A stretch of 64,000 nt of DNA from the NCBI GenBank assembly GCA_037349315.1, contig JBAIAC010000129.1:1-64000 (forward strand), read 5' to 3'. A program made the translations under genes and the position numbers. Under the pieces are notes generated by a model. The model was not told where the DNA came from. It saw nothing but the letters and a program-made list of their open reading frames with translations, and made no database searches. The DNA comes from Chelydra serpentina. Lineage: Eukaryota; Chordata; Testudines; Chelydridae. Each line of letters opens with the position of its first letter. Position 1 is the stretch's first letter. This document shows, piece by piece, positions 24,948-34,790 of the stretch.

Positions 24948-24993
24948 AACCCCCAGGCTCCCGTGTACTCCTGACCCTCCTCCTCTCTTCCAG

Positions 24994-25172
24994 CTCCTGG
25001 CCAATTCCAAAGCACATACCTCGCGGTTCATCAGTGCCAACCTTCCCTGCAACAAGTTTAAGAACCGCTTGGTGAACATCATGCCGTACGAGCTGACCAG
25101 AGTCTGCCTGCAGCCCATCCGTGGGGTCGAGGGCTCCGATTACATCAACGCCAGCTTCATAGACGGCTACAG
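24994..25172 (+). CDS. PTPRF: PTPRF exon, start of D2 phosphatase domain
   Basis: Residues 288-346. Encodes [19 protein letters not shown], then [17 protein letters not shown] and [14 protein letters not shown]. The KNRL in place of KNRY removes the substrate-stacking tyrosine, as is normal for LAR-family D2. Donor gtaagag follows two bases of an Arg codon. Confidence 0.96.
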
Positions 25173-27011
25173 GTAAGAGTCACCGGGACGCATAGGCCCA
25201 TCCCCTCGTGCCTAGGAGCAGCTGGGACTGCCCAGTGCGGGCGCTGGGCTCTCCCGTCTGCCAGGCGTTGCCTGCTGGCGCTGGATGGAAATGGAGTGGG
25301 TTAGATTTGAGCCCGATCCTGTTTCTCTCATTGCGTCGGGATCCTGGCTGGGGTCAGGTACCGCATGACAAGCAAGCGTTAGCCAGAGCTCCCCCTTGCT
25401 AGCTCCCAAGGTGTGCTCTCTTCGCCCCGTGCGGACAGGCGCTTCCTGGGGTAACTGTTCCCCTCTAACTGTTAGTGCCTCTAAATGCTCAGCCCCGGCC
25501 CCTCTGCTGAGAGCCCCCGCTCGGGAAGCCCAGTTTAGAGCTCTGCAGTAGCCGGCGAGAAGGGGCCGCTTGGCACTCAGCAGCGACCGGTGTCTGCCAG
25601 CGGAGCAGCCTGAGGCCCTTGGCGCAGGGGAGCTCTGGGAGGACTCGGGCGAACGCTCAGGACGGGCAGGGCTGGAGCCAGGCACCAGTGAGAGCCTCAC
25701 AGCAGCCGGCTCTCGGGGACGCTCTGTCCTGAGCATGAGCAGGGGTCGGTGTCCCGCGTGACACGTTCCCGTGGGTCCGTACAGCGTATTCCCGTGGCTG
25801 TGCCAGGTGCGCCGAGGAGCAGCTCCCCCAGCCCTTCCCCTTGGCATTCAGCACAAACTAACAAGCCACTCGCCCACCAGGTTCCTGCCTTGGGTCCCCG
25901 CTGCTCGACGTCCGAGCCACATACACTGCAGGAGTGGGAATGAGTCAAACCCTGCCACGTAGGATGCCAGGGCCCGGGTGTCCCCCCGCAGCTCAGCCCA
26001 GCCCGGGCACTGCTCTCAGGGACTGGGGACGGGGGGGGCAGCGTGCTCCCAGCTCTGCAGCCTCTTGGCTGGCTGCTGGCCAGAGAACAGCCTGGGGTGG
26101 GTGGGCGGACTAGGCCCAGGGCAGTGAATACAGTCAGTCCTGGAGTGCTGTGTGGGAGAGGACAGGCCGCTTGGAGTTGCATGGAGCCAGGTGGCAGCGG
26201 GCAGCGCTGGCCTCCTCTCGCTCCCAAACCGGGCCGCGTGTGGGGCTGACACCTGGGAAGGGCTGGGCCCAGGGCTGCCTTCCAGGGCTAAGCCTCGGTG
26301 CGCGGCGGCCCCGGCGGCACTCTGCCTGGCGAGCGATGCTGTTTGTTGCATGGAGGTACGGCTGCAAGCGCAGCAGGTGGTCCCGTTTCATGGCCGACCC
26401 ATCGCCTCCCTGAAGGGCTCTGCTCTCTCCTGTCCATTCCTCTGCACTGAGCCTCTCTCTGGGGTTGGTAACGAGATCAACTGGCCCCAGCTCCCGTAGG
26501 CATCGCTAAAGCTGCATCGTTATTAGCACCTTCGTTTCCTCCTGCCCCGGCGCCTCGTGTTGACGGTGTCGTATAAACGCCCCGGAAGCAGCATCCGTCT
26601 CTCCTGCACAGTCACTGATTTTTAGCACCAATGGCGAGATTGAGTGAGCGAGATTTGCCCCTATTCTGAGATCTCCAGCGCCCCTTAGTGGTGGAAACAT
26701 GAACAGCTCCTCGTTACCGATGCCCCCGGCTCAGGACTCTCCTCCTGCTGATTGCTGTGCATTGAGCGCGGGGCACCGCGCCCGCTGGGGTTATCCTGGC
26801 ACGACAGCTCGCCCTCTTGCCCCCCGCATTGGTCACTGATCCGGCTGCCAGTCCCTCCCCCTAGCTGCTGCAGAGCCCTGTGCCCAGCCCGGTGAATGTC
26901 AGGGCCCAGCGCTCTGCCCCATGCGGGACGGGTGCCTGAGCCCCTCGGGTGGGCGTGGGCTGCCTGGGGACCCCTTGCCGGCTTTCTGAGGGAGGCTTGT
27001 GTGTGTTGCAG
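25173..27011. other. PTPRF intron, nothing recognised
   Basis: About 1.8 kb of GC-rich intron. No coding exon, tandem repeat or transposon end was recognised. Confidence 0.6.
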
Positions 27012-27138
27012 GCAGCAGAAAGCCTACATTGCCACGCAGGGGCCCCTGGCGGAGACCACGGAGGATTTCTGGCGCATGCTCTGGGAGCACAACTCCACCA
27101 TCGTGGTGATGCTGACCAAGCTGCGCGAGATGGGCCGG
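27012..27138 (+). CDS. PTPRF: PTPRF exon, D2 phosphatase
   Basis: Residues 347-389: [20 protein letters not shown], then [20 protein letters not shown], ending GR. It is the D2 counterpart of the second half of the D1 exon at 11553. Acceptor tgtgttgcag; donor gtaagcc. Confidence 0.96.
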
Positions 27139-27856
27139 GTAAGCCTGGGCGGGGGGGAGCTGGACGGGGGAAGGATTCGGGGAGGGGCTGGGCCGGGTAA
27201 GGGGGGGCCCATGGAAGAGCCATGCTGCCAGTGACCTGGGCCGTTTCCTGCCCCGCTGGCTCCTTCCTTCCCCTGCCCCCTGAGCTGTTACTGCGGGGCC
27301 TGGCGCTCCGCAGCAGAGTGGCCCAGCCTGGCTGGCTCGGCGCTAGGGTCCCGGAGGGCAAGGCTAGCCTGGGCCCAGCAGCTTTGGGAGAATCCGTTGG
27401 GTCACTGCCCGAGGGGTGGAGACCCCCTATGGGACACGGTTCTCTGTCCCCGAGCGCCGCTGCTGCAGCCCGACGCCAGCCAAGGCTCCAGGCCCCTGGT
27501 TGGGCGCGATGGCTGTGGGACCAGAGCTGTCCCGGGTGGAGCCGGCGGCCGAGGCCGGTGCTGCTCTGGGGTCTGGCAGACGGCGGCTTAGCAATGGCAT
27601 CCCGGGCACACTCGCTGCTGCACAGGGGGTGGCCCAGCCCCTAGCCAGGCCAGCTGCCCTCGTTGGCCTTGGGGACTTTGCCCCACTCAGGCCCGGATCC
27701 CGCAGTGTTCAGAGTTACCTGCCCATAACCGGGGAAGGGGACCCCGCCCTGGAGAACGTCTTGTGGGGGGAGTGGGGAGGGGGCAGGGCTGGCGAGACAC
27801 AGGCCCCCTGGGCGAGGACCCGGCTTTGCTGCTCACGCGTCTCCTCTTGCCTGCAG
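27139..27856. other. PTPRF intron, nothing recognised
   Basis: GC-rich intron without recognisable repeats. It ends in the acceptor tcttgcctgcag. Confidence 0.6.
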
Positions 27857-27982
27857 GAAAAGTGTCACCAGTACTGGCCCGCAGAGCGCTCAGCCCGCTA
27901 CCAGTACTTCGTGGTGGACCCCATGGCCGAGTACAACATGCCCCAGTACATCCTCCGCGAGTTCAAGGTCACCGACGCCAGG
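27857..27982 (+). CDS. PTPRF: PTPRF exon, D2 phosphatase
   Basis: Residues 390-431, 42 codons in phase 0: [20 protein letters not shown], then [20 protein letters not shown], ending AR. It is the D2 counterpart of the exon at 18957. Donor gtgagtg. Confidence 0.97.
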
Positions 27983-28577
27983 GTGAGTGGGGCTGGCGGT
28001 GCTCTCGGGCGTGTCCCTCCCTCGGAGCCGGGATCCCCTGGCGGGCCCAGCGGGCTGTCGCTCCCGGGGCCGTTCTCGTCTCGAGGGGCAGGAGCCGGCG
28101 GCCTGGCTGTCTCTCTGCTGGCCCCATCCCAGCACCCCAGCAGTGCCACAGACAGCCAGGCGCCTGGGCTGGGGCTGCACCTTCATCTGAGTCAGCCATG
28201 GCCGGGCATCCTGGCACTGCGCCAGTGGAGACCCGCCATGCCCCCTTGGCCCAGGTGTGCTCACCTGGCAGCGCTCGGTTACGCGGGTGTCACGTGTCAG
28301 CCGGTGCGAGAGGAGAGTCAGGTGCAGAACAGCAGAGGGGACTGAAACCTGCCCAGACTCAGTGCCAGGATGCCTGCCCCACACCCAGGCCTGGTCCAGC
28401 TCTGCAGAGCCCGGCCCCCGTGAGGTCCAGCCAGTCCTGGGCCCAGGAACCCACCCCTGGGGCTCTGCGGAGCCCGGCCCCCACGAGGCAGAGCCAGGCC
28501 CCGGCCCAGCACCCCACCCCTGGGGCTCAGCGGACTGGCGCGTGAGCAGGGCCTGACAGGCGCCTCCTTCCCCGCAG
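27983..28577. other. PTPRF intron, nothing recognised
   Basis: A 595-bp GC-rich intron. A short imperfect duplication around ctctgcagagcccggccccc / ctctgcggagcccggccccc (about 28410-28490) is the only internal structure seen. Confidence 0.6.
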
Positions 28578-28732
28578 GATGGGCAGTCGCGAACCATCCG
28601 CCAGTTCCAGTTCACAGACTGGCCCGAGCAGGGAGTGCCGAAGACCGGCGAGGGCTTCATCGATTTCATCGGCCAGGTGCACAAAACCAAGGAGCAGTTT
28701 GGCCAGGACGGGCCCATCACGGTGCACTGCAG
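28578..28732 (+). CDS. PTPRF: PTPRF exon, D2 WPE loop and Cys
   Basis: Residues 432-482. Encodes [20 protein letters not shown] and ends ITVHC plus two bases of Ser (Cys codon 28728-28730). The loop reads WPEQGVP rather than WPDxGVP, so the general-acid Asp is replaced by Glu, as is usual in LAR D2. It is 155 nt with the same phase as the D1 counterpart at 20001. Confidence 0.97.
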
Positions 28733-29689
28733 GTGAGCGCTGGCCGGGCTGGTGCGGGAGGCAGAGCAGCCCCGGAGACGCTGTCCTCCACAGAGCCACG
28801 GGGGGGGGGCTGCTCAGCAGCGCTCCCTGGCGCCCTCAGACGCTGCCGCCTGTACCGCGGGGCAGAGCTGGGAACGGCTCCCCTGCCCCCCGGCAGCCCT
28901 GCTGGGAACGGCTCCCCTGCCCCCCGGCAGCCCTGCTGGGAACGGCTCCCCTGCCCCCCGGCAGCCCTGCTGGGAACGGCTCCCCTGCCCCCCGGCAGCC
29001 CTGCTGGGAACGGCTCCCCTGCCCCCCGGCAGCCCTGCTGGGAACGGCTCCCCTGCCCCCCGGCAGCCCTGCTGGGAACGGCTCCCCTGCCCCCCGGCAG
29101 CCCTGCTGGGAACGGTTCCCCTGCCCCCCGGCAGCCCTGCTGGGAACGGCTCCCCTGCCCCCCGGCAGCCCTGCTGGGAACGGCTCCCCTGCCCCCCGGC
29201 AGCCCTGCTGGGAACGGCTCCCCTGCCCCCCGGCAGCCCTGCTGGGAACGGTTCCCCTGCCCCCCGGCAGCCCTGCTGGGAACGGCTCCCCTGCCCCTCG
29301 GCAGCCCTGCTGGGAACAGCAGGGGGAGCTGCAGGCTGCCACGCAGGACACAGAGGGGAGCCCGGACTCTCAGCAGGCCCCATGGCTGCAGGCTCAGCAC
29401 CTCCAGCAGAGCTGGTGCGCTGGGGAATGCTCGCGGGGAGCTGCAGGGAGGCCGGGTGGTGCCCACAGTGCTGGGCGACAGGAAGCAGAGGCCCCCGAGA
29501 GTCTCTGCAAGCCCTTCCCATCCAGCGTGCCCCGCACTGGGCAGAATGGGCCTGGCTCCCTGTGGGCCCGAGTGGCTCAGTGACGGGGCAGGGCTCTGGG
29601 GGGGGTCCCCACAGCCGCCATCCTGGGGACCCGCGGCCGTGGGGCCTGGGGTCTCTGCTGACAGCCCCTCTTCTCCTTGTGCTGCACAG
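28733..29689. other. PTPRF intron with 34-bp minisatellite
   Basis: Nearly half of this intron is a tandem repeat (28866-29312). The remainder is GC-rich and unassigned, and ends at the acceptor gtgctgcacag. Confidence 0.75.
28866..29312. repeat. Minisatellite, 34-bp period, about 13 copies
   Basis: Very homogeneous tandem copies of gggaacggctcccctgcccc plus ccggcagccctgct. Only a few C/T variants occur (for example gaacggttcc). The 34-bp period shifts frame each copy, so a 102-bp supercycle is open in all plus frames and gives false proteins of 334-381 residues. Confidence 0.97.
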
Positions 29690-29825
29690 CGCGGGGGTCG
29701 GGCGCACGGGAGTGTTCATCACGCTCAGCATAGTCCTGGAGCGCATGCGCTACGAAGGGGTGGTTGACATGTTCCAGACGGTGAAGACCCTGCGAACGCA
29801 GCGACCAGCCATGGTGCAGACAGAG
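29690..29825 (+). CDS. PTPRF: PTPRF exon, D2 P-loop end and Q loop
   Basis: Residues 483-528: [20 protein letters not shown], then [20 protein letters not shown] and MVQTE. It completes the D2 [10 protein letters not shown] loop. Acceptor gctgcacag; donor gtaggtg. Confidence 0.97.
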
Positions 29826-30689
29826 GTAGGTGCTGGCCGAGGGCAGGGGCTCCCCCAGGCGGGAGCTGGCCCCGCTCCAGCCCTTGCTGGGGTGTGACGG
29901 AAAAGGGAGGCAGCCGGGGGCCCGGCGCTGCCCTCGGCCTGTCCGGAGGGCCTCGTTTCAACGGAGCTGGAGCTGGCAGCAGGTCCCAGTCTCTGGCCTG
30001 CCCTGGGCTCCAGGCTGCAGCAGGAAGCTCCGTCTGCACATAGTTCACAGCCCTATGGGAGGAGGGTTCTTGGGCTGGGCTCTTTTGGGGGGTAGGTGGG
30101 AACTGGACTCCCCCTCTCTGCCCTATGCTGTGCCCCCCAACCCACCCCACCCAGAGCAGCCAGGCAGGTTCGCAGGCACAGGTGAGTCTGCCCAGCTCCG
30201 CAGGCCACGGCCAGGTTAATGTCTGGCGTCTTGCTGCCTGGGCCTGGCAGGGAGGCGGCAGCTGGAGCCTCGCCAGGGTTAGTTCTGAGCCACCGGCCTG
30301 CCATGGCCCTGGCTGTGCTTGGAGCCCTCGCTCTGAGCTGGGAGCAGCCTGCCAGCTGCATGGAGAGCCCCTTGCCAGGGCCGGGCCTGGCGCTGCTCTA
30401 GGGACAACCAGAGCAGGGAACCAGCAGCAGGCCCCGGCTGTGTCAAGCGGGGTGGCCAGGGCTGGGGGGGGCACCTTAACCTCTGACCCTTCAGCCCCCC
30501 CAGGGAGGGACGGCTCCCAGGCAGACCCTGCAGGACAGCCCAGCGCATCCCCTCTCCCTGGGGCTTGGGCGAAGTGCAGCCTCCCTGCTAAAATACCAGC
30601 CTGCACCGGGCTGGGCAGAACCGCTTCGGGCAGCACCCCGGTCCCAGACCCCATCGAAGGGCCCCACCTGGCCCTGCCTTGCAGGCTGT

Positions 30690-30808
30690 TCTCACTGCAC
30701 AGCGGGCGACAGGGCCAGAGAGACGCAGGGGCCAAGATGGCACAGGGCAGAGCAGGTCTCCCGAGTCCCAGGCTAGTGCTCTAACCACTGGGCCACCCTG
30801 CCTCCTAA
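30690..30808 (+). mobile_element. Diverged MIR-like SINE 3' fragment
   Basis: Order of motifs: cagcgggcgacagggccaga, tggcacagggcagagc, ggtctcccgagtcccaggct, gtgctctaaccactgggcca. This is the order found in the 3' part of MIR/core SINEs. It is strongly diverged and could be another tRNA-core SINE. Confidence 0.5.
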
Positions 30809-30830
30809 CTCTCCTTTGGAATGTCCCGCC

Positions 30831-31046
30831 CAGGGGCAGTGCCAGCTTTTTTGCCGCGCTAGGTGGCGGCGGAAGGAGGCTGCCGCCGAGATCCCCGGCG
30901 GCCGAAGAAGCTGCCGCCGAAGTGCTGCCGGGGATCTCGGCGGCAGCCTCTCCCACTGCCGCCGCGAAGGGATCTGAAACGCCGCCCCCCAAATCCTGGT
31001 GCCCTAGGCGACCGCCTAGGGTCGCCTAATGGTAGCGCCGGCCCTG
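30831..31046. mobile_element. Non-autonomous hAT element (216 bp)
   Basis: Starts caggggcagtgccagc and ends gtagcgccggccctg. It is flanked by gtcccgcc (30823-30830) and gtcacgcc (31047-31054), an 8-bp target duplication with one mismatch. The interior is a gcc/cgg-rich near-palindrome (gctgccgccgag ... ctcggcggcagc). It shares its right terminus with the element at 23972. Confidence 0.88.
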
Positions 31047-31218
31047 GTCACGCCCGCTTCGGGGCCGAACTGGGCTGTGTGCAGAGACCTGGGCTGGGGA
31101 CGGCGCCTTCTCTTCGCTTGCTCGGGCTGTCCCGGTGGTGAGTCCCCTGGGCCGCGCAGCGCCCCCTGCCTTCTGCCCAGGGCACCTCCCGTCACACGCC
31201 TGCCCTCTCTCCTTGCAG

Positions 31219-31287
31219 GACCAGTACCAGCTGTGCTACAGGGCAGCGCTGGAGTATCTCGGCAGCTTTGACCACTATGCAACGTAA
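31219..31287 (+). CDS. PTPRF: PTPRF last coding exon
   Basis: Encodes [20 protein letters not shown], then AT and TAA (31285-31287). This is the conserved C-terminus of LAR-family phosphatases. In phase 0 with the previous exon. Confidence 0.97.
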   Translation, partial: DQYQLCYRAALEYLGSFDHYAT

Positions 31288-32795
31288 CTAGTGCTTCCCC
31301 CAGTCGCAATGGGACTGTCTAGGAGCGGAGAGGGTCCTGCTGAGCCACAGCCGCCATTCTTCAGTCCTGTACAGACGCTGCTGCTGCCCAGGCAGCAGCC
31401 CTCCCACGACCAACCAAATCTGACCACTGCATTCAGGACCATCGCCCCGCGCTGAGCAAGGGAGTCCGACTCCAGCAGCATTTCCAGTGTCCCGTCAAAT
31501 TTCTGCTCACTTGTCTCCCTCGCGCCCCCTCGCGCGACTGTATTTCACAGCCAGGCTGTAGGTGGGTGGAACGGGATCTTTTTTTATCTGTAAAATAGTT
31601 ACTGGTGTTTTTATAATCCTTTCTCTTCGTTTGCTAGTCTGACCGTCTGGCTGGGGCAGAGCTGGGTCCGTCAGGCCTTCTGGGGGCTCCTTTCCTTTTG
31701 CTTTTCTTTGTTCCCTTGTTCAGAGCCGCCCCTGCCTTTGGGGCTGCCCATTTTAGTGCAGCCCCTTGGAGACCCCTAGCAGTGACTGGCTCACAGTTCC
31801 AGACCCTCCCCATTCCCCATAGGCTGCTTTTAATCCTCTGTAGAATATAAAAGTTCACCAAACTGGAGCTAATTACTGGTTATTTTTCTAGCTGTTTTCC
31901 CCTTATTTCCTGTGAGGGGGAAAGGACTTGGGGTCGCGGGAGAGACAACTCCATCGCAAGCTCGAAACTGGTCAGTCCTATTAAAGTGCGTGTTAACCAA
32001 TTCGGTGCCCGTGTGTGTTGGCAGATCCCGACCTGACGTGACTTGTCGGCACCACTGCCTTTGGGAGAGACCCAAACTCCTGGCCGGGGGGGCCTCTCTC
32101 TGTGTCTCACTGGGGAGGGGGCGGGGAGGCAGCAGAAGCCGACCGTGCAACGTGACCCTTTCTACTCGTGCTGCGGTTGTGCGTGTGCAGGCAACTCTCA
32201 CCAATGAATGCATCACCACATTTCCAAAGGGAAGGAGCACAATTCTAGCCGCTCCCGCAAGGGGGCTGCGTGGGCTATTTTTGGAAAATGGGGTACTTCA
32301 GGGAAGGGGCAGCAGGGGAGGGGGGACATGTTTTCGGAGGTTGGGTGTATCTATAATTTCTGCTATCCTGCAAATGTTTAAAGTCACTAGAATACTGTAC
32401 TTTCTGCTACTTCAGGACGTTCTAATGAACCAATGTGGCAAGTCTACTGGACTTAATTTAATGGTACTATATCTTACTACTCCTTATTCTATCGCGCTTG
32501 CACTAAAGACGGGGAGAGCCGCCTCTCTCGAGTGCACAGAGTTCTCAATAAAGGTGGTGGAAGGGTAGCTAATTGTATTATCACATGTATTCCGAATGCT
32601 AAGTATCTGAGCGACGGTGAAATCAGCAATCCAGGGTGGGGATGTTGGAGGACACGTTCATTTTTACCTTGTGGATGCATAGTGCCGTAGGGGTCACTGG
32701 TGTATACAGTCTGTTTTCTATTTGTTAATAAAAAAAAAAAATCTACAGCATCATTGCATAATTCTTGATGTTAATAAATTTGAATAATCAGGTTT
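31288..32795 (+). other. PTPRF: PTPRF 3' UTR (end approximate)
   Basis: Unspliced sequence after the stop codon. AATAAA hexamers are at 32547, 32727, 32773 and 32831. The cluster at 32727-32778, followed by a T/G-rich stretch, is the likeliest polyadenylation site. The exact end cannot be fixed from sequence alone. Confidence 0.65.
32773..32778 (+). terminator. Candidate PTPRF polyadenylation signal
   Basis: AATAAA within ttaataaatttg, followed 30-50 bp later by tggtcttgctgccttctttg, a plausible U/GU-rich downstream element. Alternative hexamers are at 32547, 32727 and 32831. Confidence 0.5.
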
Positions 32796-32984
32796 CATAC
32801 AAGCTGGTCTTGCTGCCTTCTTTGTTCAGCAATAAACAGAAGCCGGGGGCCTTTCTGCCACGGGCCCTCGTCAGCTCCCCCCTTATGGAGCAGGCCAGGG
32901 CCGCAAGGGGCCAGGTCTGGGGTGCTGCTCGCAGGGACAGAGCCCTCAGGGCCTCTCCCTTGTGGCATTCCCGGCAGCTGGCTG

Positions 32985-33405
32985 CAGGGCCGGCTCTAGG
33001 ATTTTTGCCGCCCCAAGCAAAAACAAATTTGCCCCCCCCTCCCGTTTTTTTCTTACCCCACCCCCGCTCAACTCCGCCCCTTCCCCAAATCCCCAGCCCT
33101 GCCTCCTCCCCCCAGGCTCTCAAGCCTGGGAGGGAGGGAGGGGGAGAAGCGGCGCACGAATCAGCTGTTTTGCGCGCCGCACGAATCAGCTGTTTCGCGC
33201 GCCGCGGCCACTCGGGATCTCCCCCTCCCTCCCAGGCTCTCAAGCCTAGGAGGGAGGGGGAGCAGCGGCGCGCGAGCCAGCGGTGGCGAGCTAGGGCGGC
33301 CGGGGCACATTTTTAGGGGCGGCATGGCTGGCGCCAGAATGCCACCCCTAGAAACGTGCCGCCCCAAGCACCAGCTTGTTTTGCTGGTGCCTGGAGCCGG
33401 CCCTG
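32985..33405. mobile_element. Non-autonomous hAT element (421 bp)
   Basis: Exact 8-bp target duplication gctggctg at 32977-32984 and 33406-33413. Termini are CAGGGCCGGCTCTAGG and CCTGGAGCCGGCCCTG. Inner paired motifs are gccgccccaagca on both sides. It contains two copies of cgcacgaatcagctgttt (about 33156 and 33179). No transposase. It lies just downstream of the PTPRF polyadenylation region. Confidence 0.95.
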
Positions 33406-33413
33406 GCTGGCTG

Positions 33414-34290
33414 TGCCTACAGCAGAAGTTGGGGATCCCAGCCTGGCGGAGGACAAATGAGCAGGGGAAATGGGGATGTGGCCTCTTCAGCATGACTTCT
33501 CCCCATCTTCGGCCATGGCCATGTGCAGCGCAGGGAGAGGCTCGGCCGCTGAGCACCTGCATCGCTCGCGCTCTGAACCTGGCGGAAGGGGCCAGGCCTT
33601 GCCGGCCGCAGTCAGCAGAGAGGCTTGAAGAGCTGCAGAGCTGCTCTTGTCCCAGTGCGGCAGCTCTCGGAGGCTGACGCTGCTCGGCTTTCCTCTCCTG
33701 GGTGAAGGAGAAGCTAAACCCGGCTCACTGGGCTCTGCGGGGCTGACTGGCTGTAACAGACGCTCCCTCCAGGGGCGAAAGGGGAAGGGGGCAACTCTCC
33801 TAACTGTGGAGGGGGAGCTCCCCCTCCTGGGCTCGGTGGGGCTCAGCTCCCCTTCCTCTGTGGAGCAAAGTAGGGGGATGGGCACTGCCAGCAGCAGCTG
33901 GTACCCAGCAGGGAGGGGGCGCCCTGTCTCCCTGCAGTACACAGCCCCTGGCACGCAGTGATGGGCCCCAGCTGGGCTCCCCACTATGCGTCCTCTCCTC
34001 TAAGGGCAGATCTGTCCCCTGGCATTGGGTGGAGGAGGGGAGTCAGGCAGGTTCCTGCTCCCCACCGCCCCCCTCCCATCAGTACAGATACTCCATGCCA
34101 GTGGGATGTGGATGGGAGGGGGGGGGCACTGCAGGCCAGGAGCCCCTTTTTGATACAATGCATCCCGGGCTGCCTCTTTCTGCCCGTGCTGCCTCCACCC
34201 CAGGGACCGCGGGACCCTGCGCCGGGCATAACCGTGAGACCGGAGACAGCTGCGCCTGCACCGCGCTGGACCCATCGCCCCCAGCAGCAG
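33414..34290. other. Intergenic, nothing firm
   Basis: GC-rich intergenic sequence after the hAT element. No conserved gene was recognised. It may include the decayed remainder of the Harbinger element that follows on the minus strand. Confidence 0.4.
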
Positions 34291-34299
34291 CACGAGGAC

Positions 34300-34600
34300 A
34301 TTCTTCAGCTGCTGGGGGGGCCCGTGATCCGCCCATGCCTGCAGAACCATGGAGACGTCGCCCTTTCTGTTGCAGTACAAGGTGGGCTAGTGCCGAAACA
34401 GGGATGTGTGTTCCATCTAGTGCCCCACCACAGGTCAGGAACCCCATTGCTGCAAATCCAGCCACTATTTCCTGCACGTGGCCGAGTCACTGTTCGGCGT
34501 AGCAGGAGACTCCTGGCACTACACACGCATGACAACGGCCCCCACTTTGGATTGTTCCAACTCCAAAATAGTTTCCCGCTGACCAGCAGCAATCTAATGT
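34300..34600 (-). pseudogene. PIF/Harbinger transposase-derived fragment
   Basis: On the minus strand, short frames read EIVAGFAAMGFLTCGGALDG, then THIP, and after a frameshift YCNRKGDVSMVLQAWADH. These match the start of the DDE nuclease core of Harbinger transposases (the GxxDGTHI motif with the first catalytic Asp). Similarity is lost beyond this point and the frame is broken. It is a transposon remnant, not a functional HARBI1. Confidence 0.65.
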
Positions 34601-34790
34601 CGCAAGTGCCTTAAATGCAACTTAATTATTAATTATTAATTAATAGGTTATTAATGTATGATTATGTTAAGAGCAATGCTTAGCTAATGTGTTCATCTGA
34701 TGTGGCTGGATAATCAGATGATGGTTTATTCAGCACCACAGCTGAACATAGTGTTAGAAGAGGTCTGAGCCGGGGTCCGGTAGCCACCAA
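34601..34790. other. AT-rich spacer
   Basis: Short AT-rich stretch with repeated ttattaatta motifs (34625-34660). No gene. Confidence 0.6.

Larger units (their letters stand above)
21501..24993. other. PTPRF intron carrying (GT)n, CR1 and hAT
   Basis: Intron between D1 and D2. It has a short GT-rich microsatellite at about 21998-22040 and then otherwise unrecognised GC-rich sequence up to 23640. A short direct duplication around cccaccggcccatgggg lies at about 23640-23740. A 5'-truncated CR1 with a nested hAT element follows (23742-24947). The acceptor tract ccctcctcctctcttccag ends at 24993. Confidence 0.75.
29826..31218. other. PTPRF last intron
   Basis: Contains an old SINE-like stretch (about 30690-30808) and a 216-bp hAT element (30831-31046). 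The remainder is unassigned GC-rich intron. Acceptor tctctccttgcag at 31218. Confidence 0.7.
8756..31287 (+). other. PTPRF: PTPRF gene, 3' portion (coding span, 11 exons)
   Basis: The spliced exons give 1653 nt: 550 codons plus a stop, with every junction in phase and every intron GT-AG. The product is the cytoplasmic part of LAR, a type IIA receptor tyrosine phosphatase. It has a membrane-proximal active D1 domain followed by a D2 domain that is regulatory in this family. D1 keeps the KNRY loop, the WPD loop and [11 protein letters not shown]2 keeps the Cys loop but has KNRL and WPE instead. Paralogues PTPRD and PTPRS are very similar. I prefer PTPRF because of the D2 sequence and the adjoining KDM4A. 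The extracellular Ig/FN3 domains, the membrane segment and the juxtamembrane exon lie upstream of the window. Confidence 0.93.

Noticed and set aside
28579..29897. Open frames of 334-381 codons on plus and 249-336 on minus strand
   Set aside because: Produced by the stop-free 34-bp array and run through real PTPRF exons in wrong frames.
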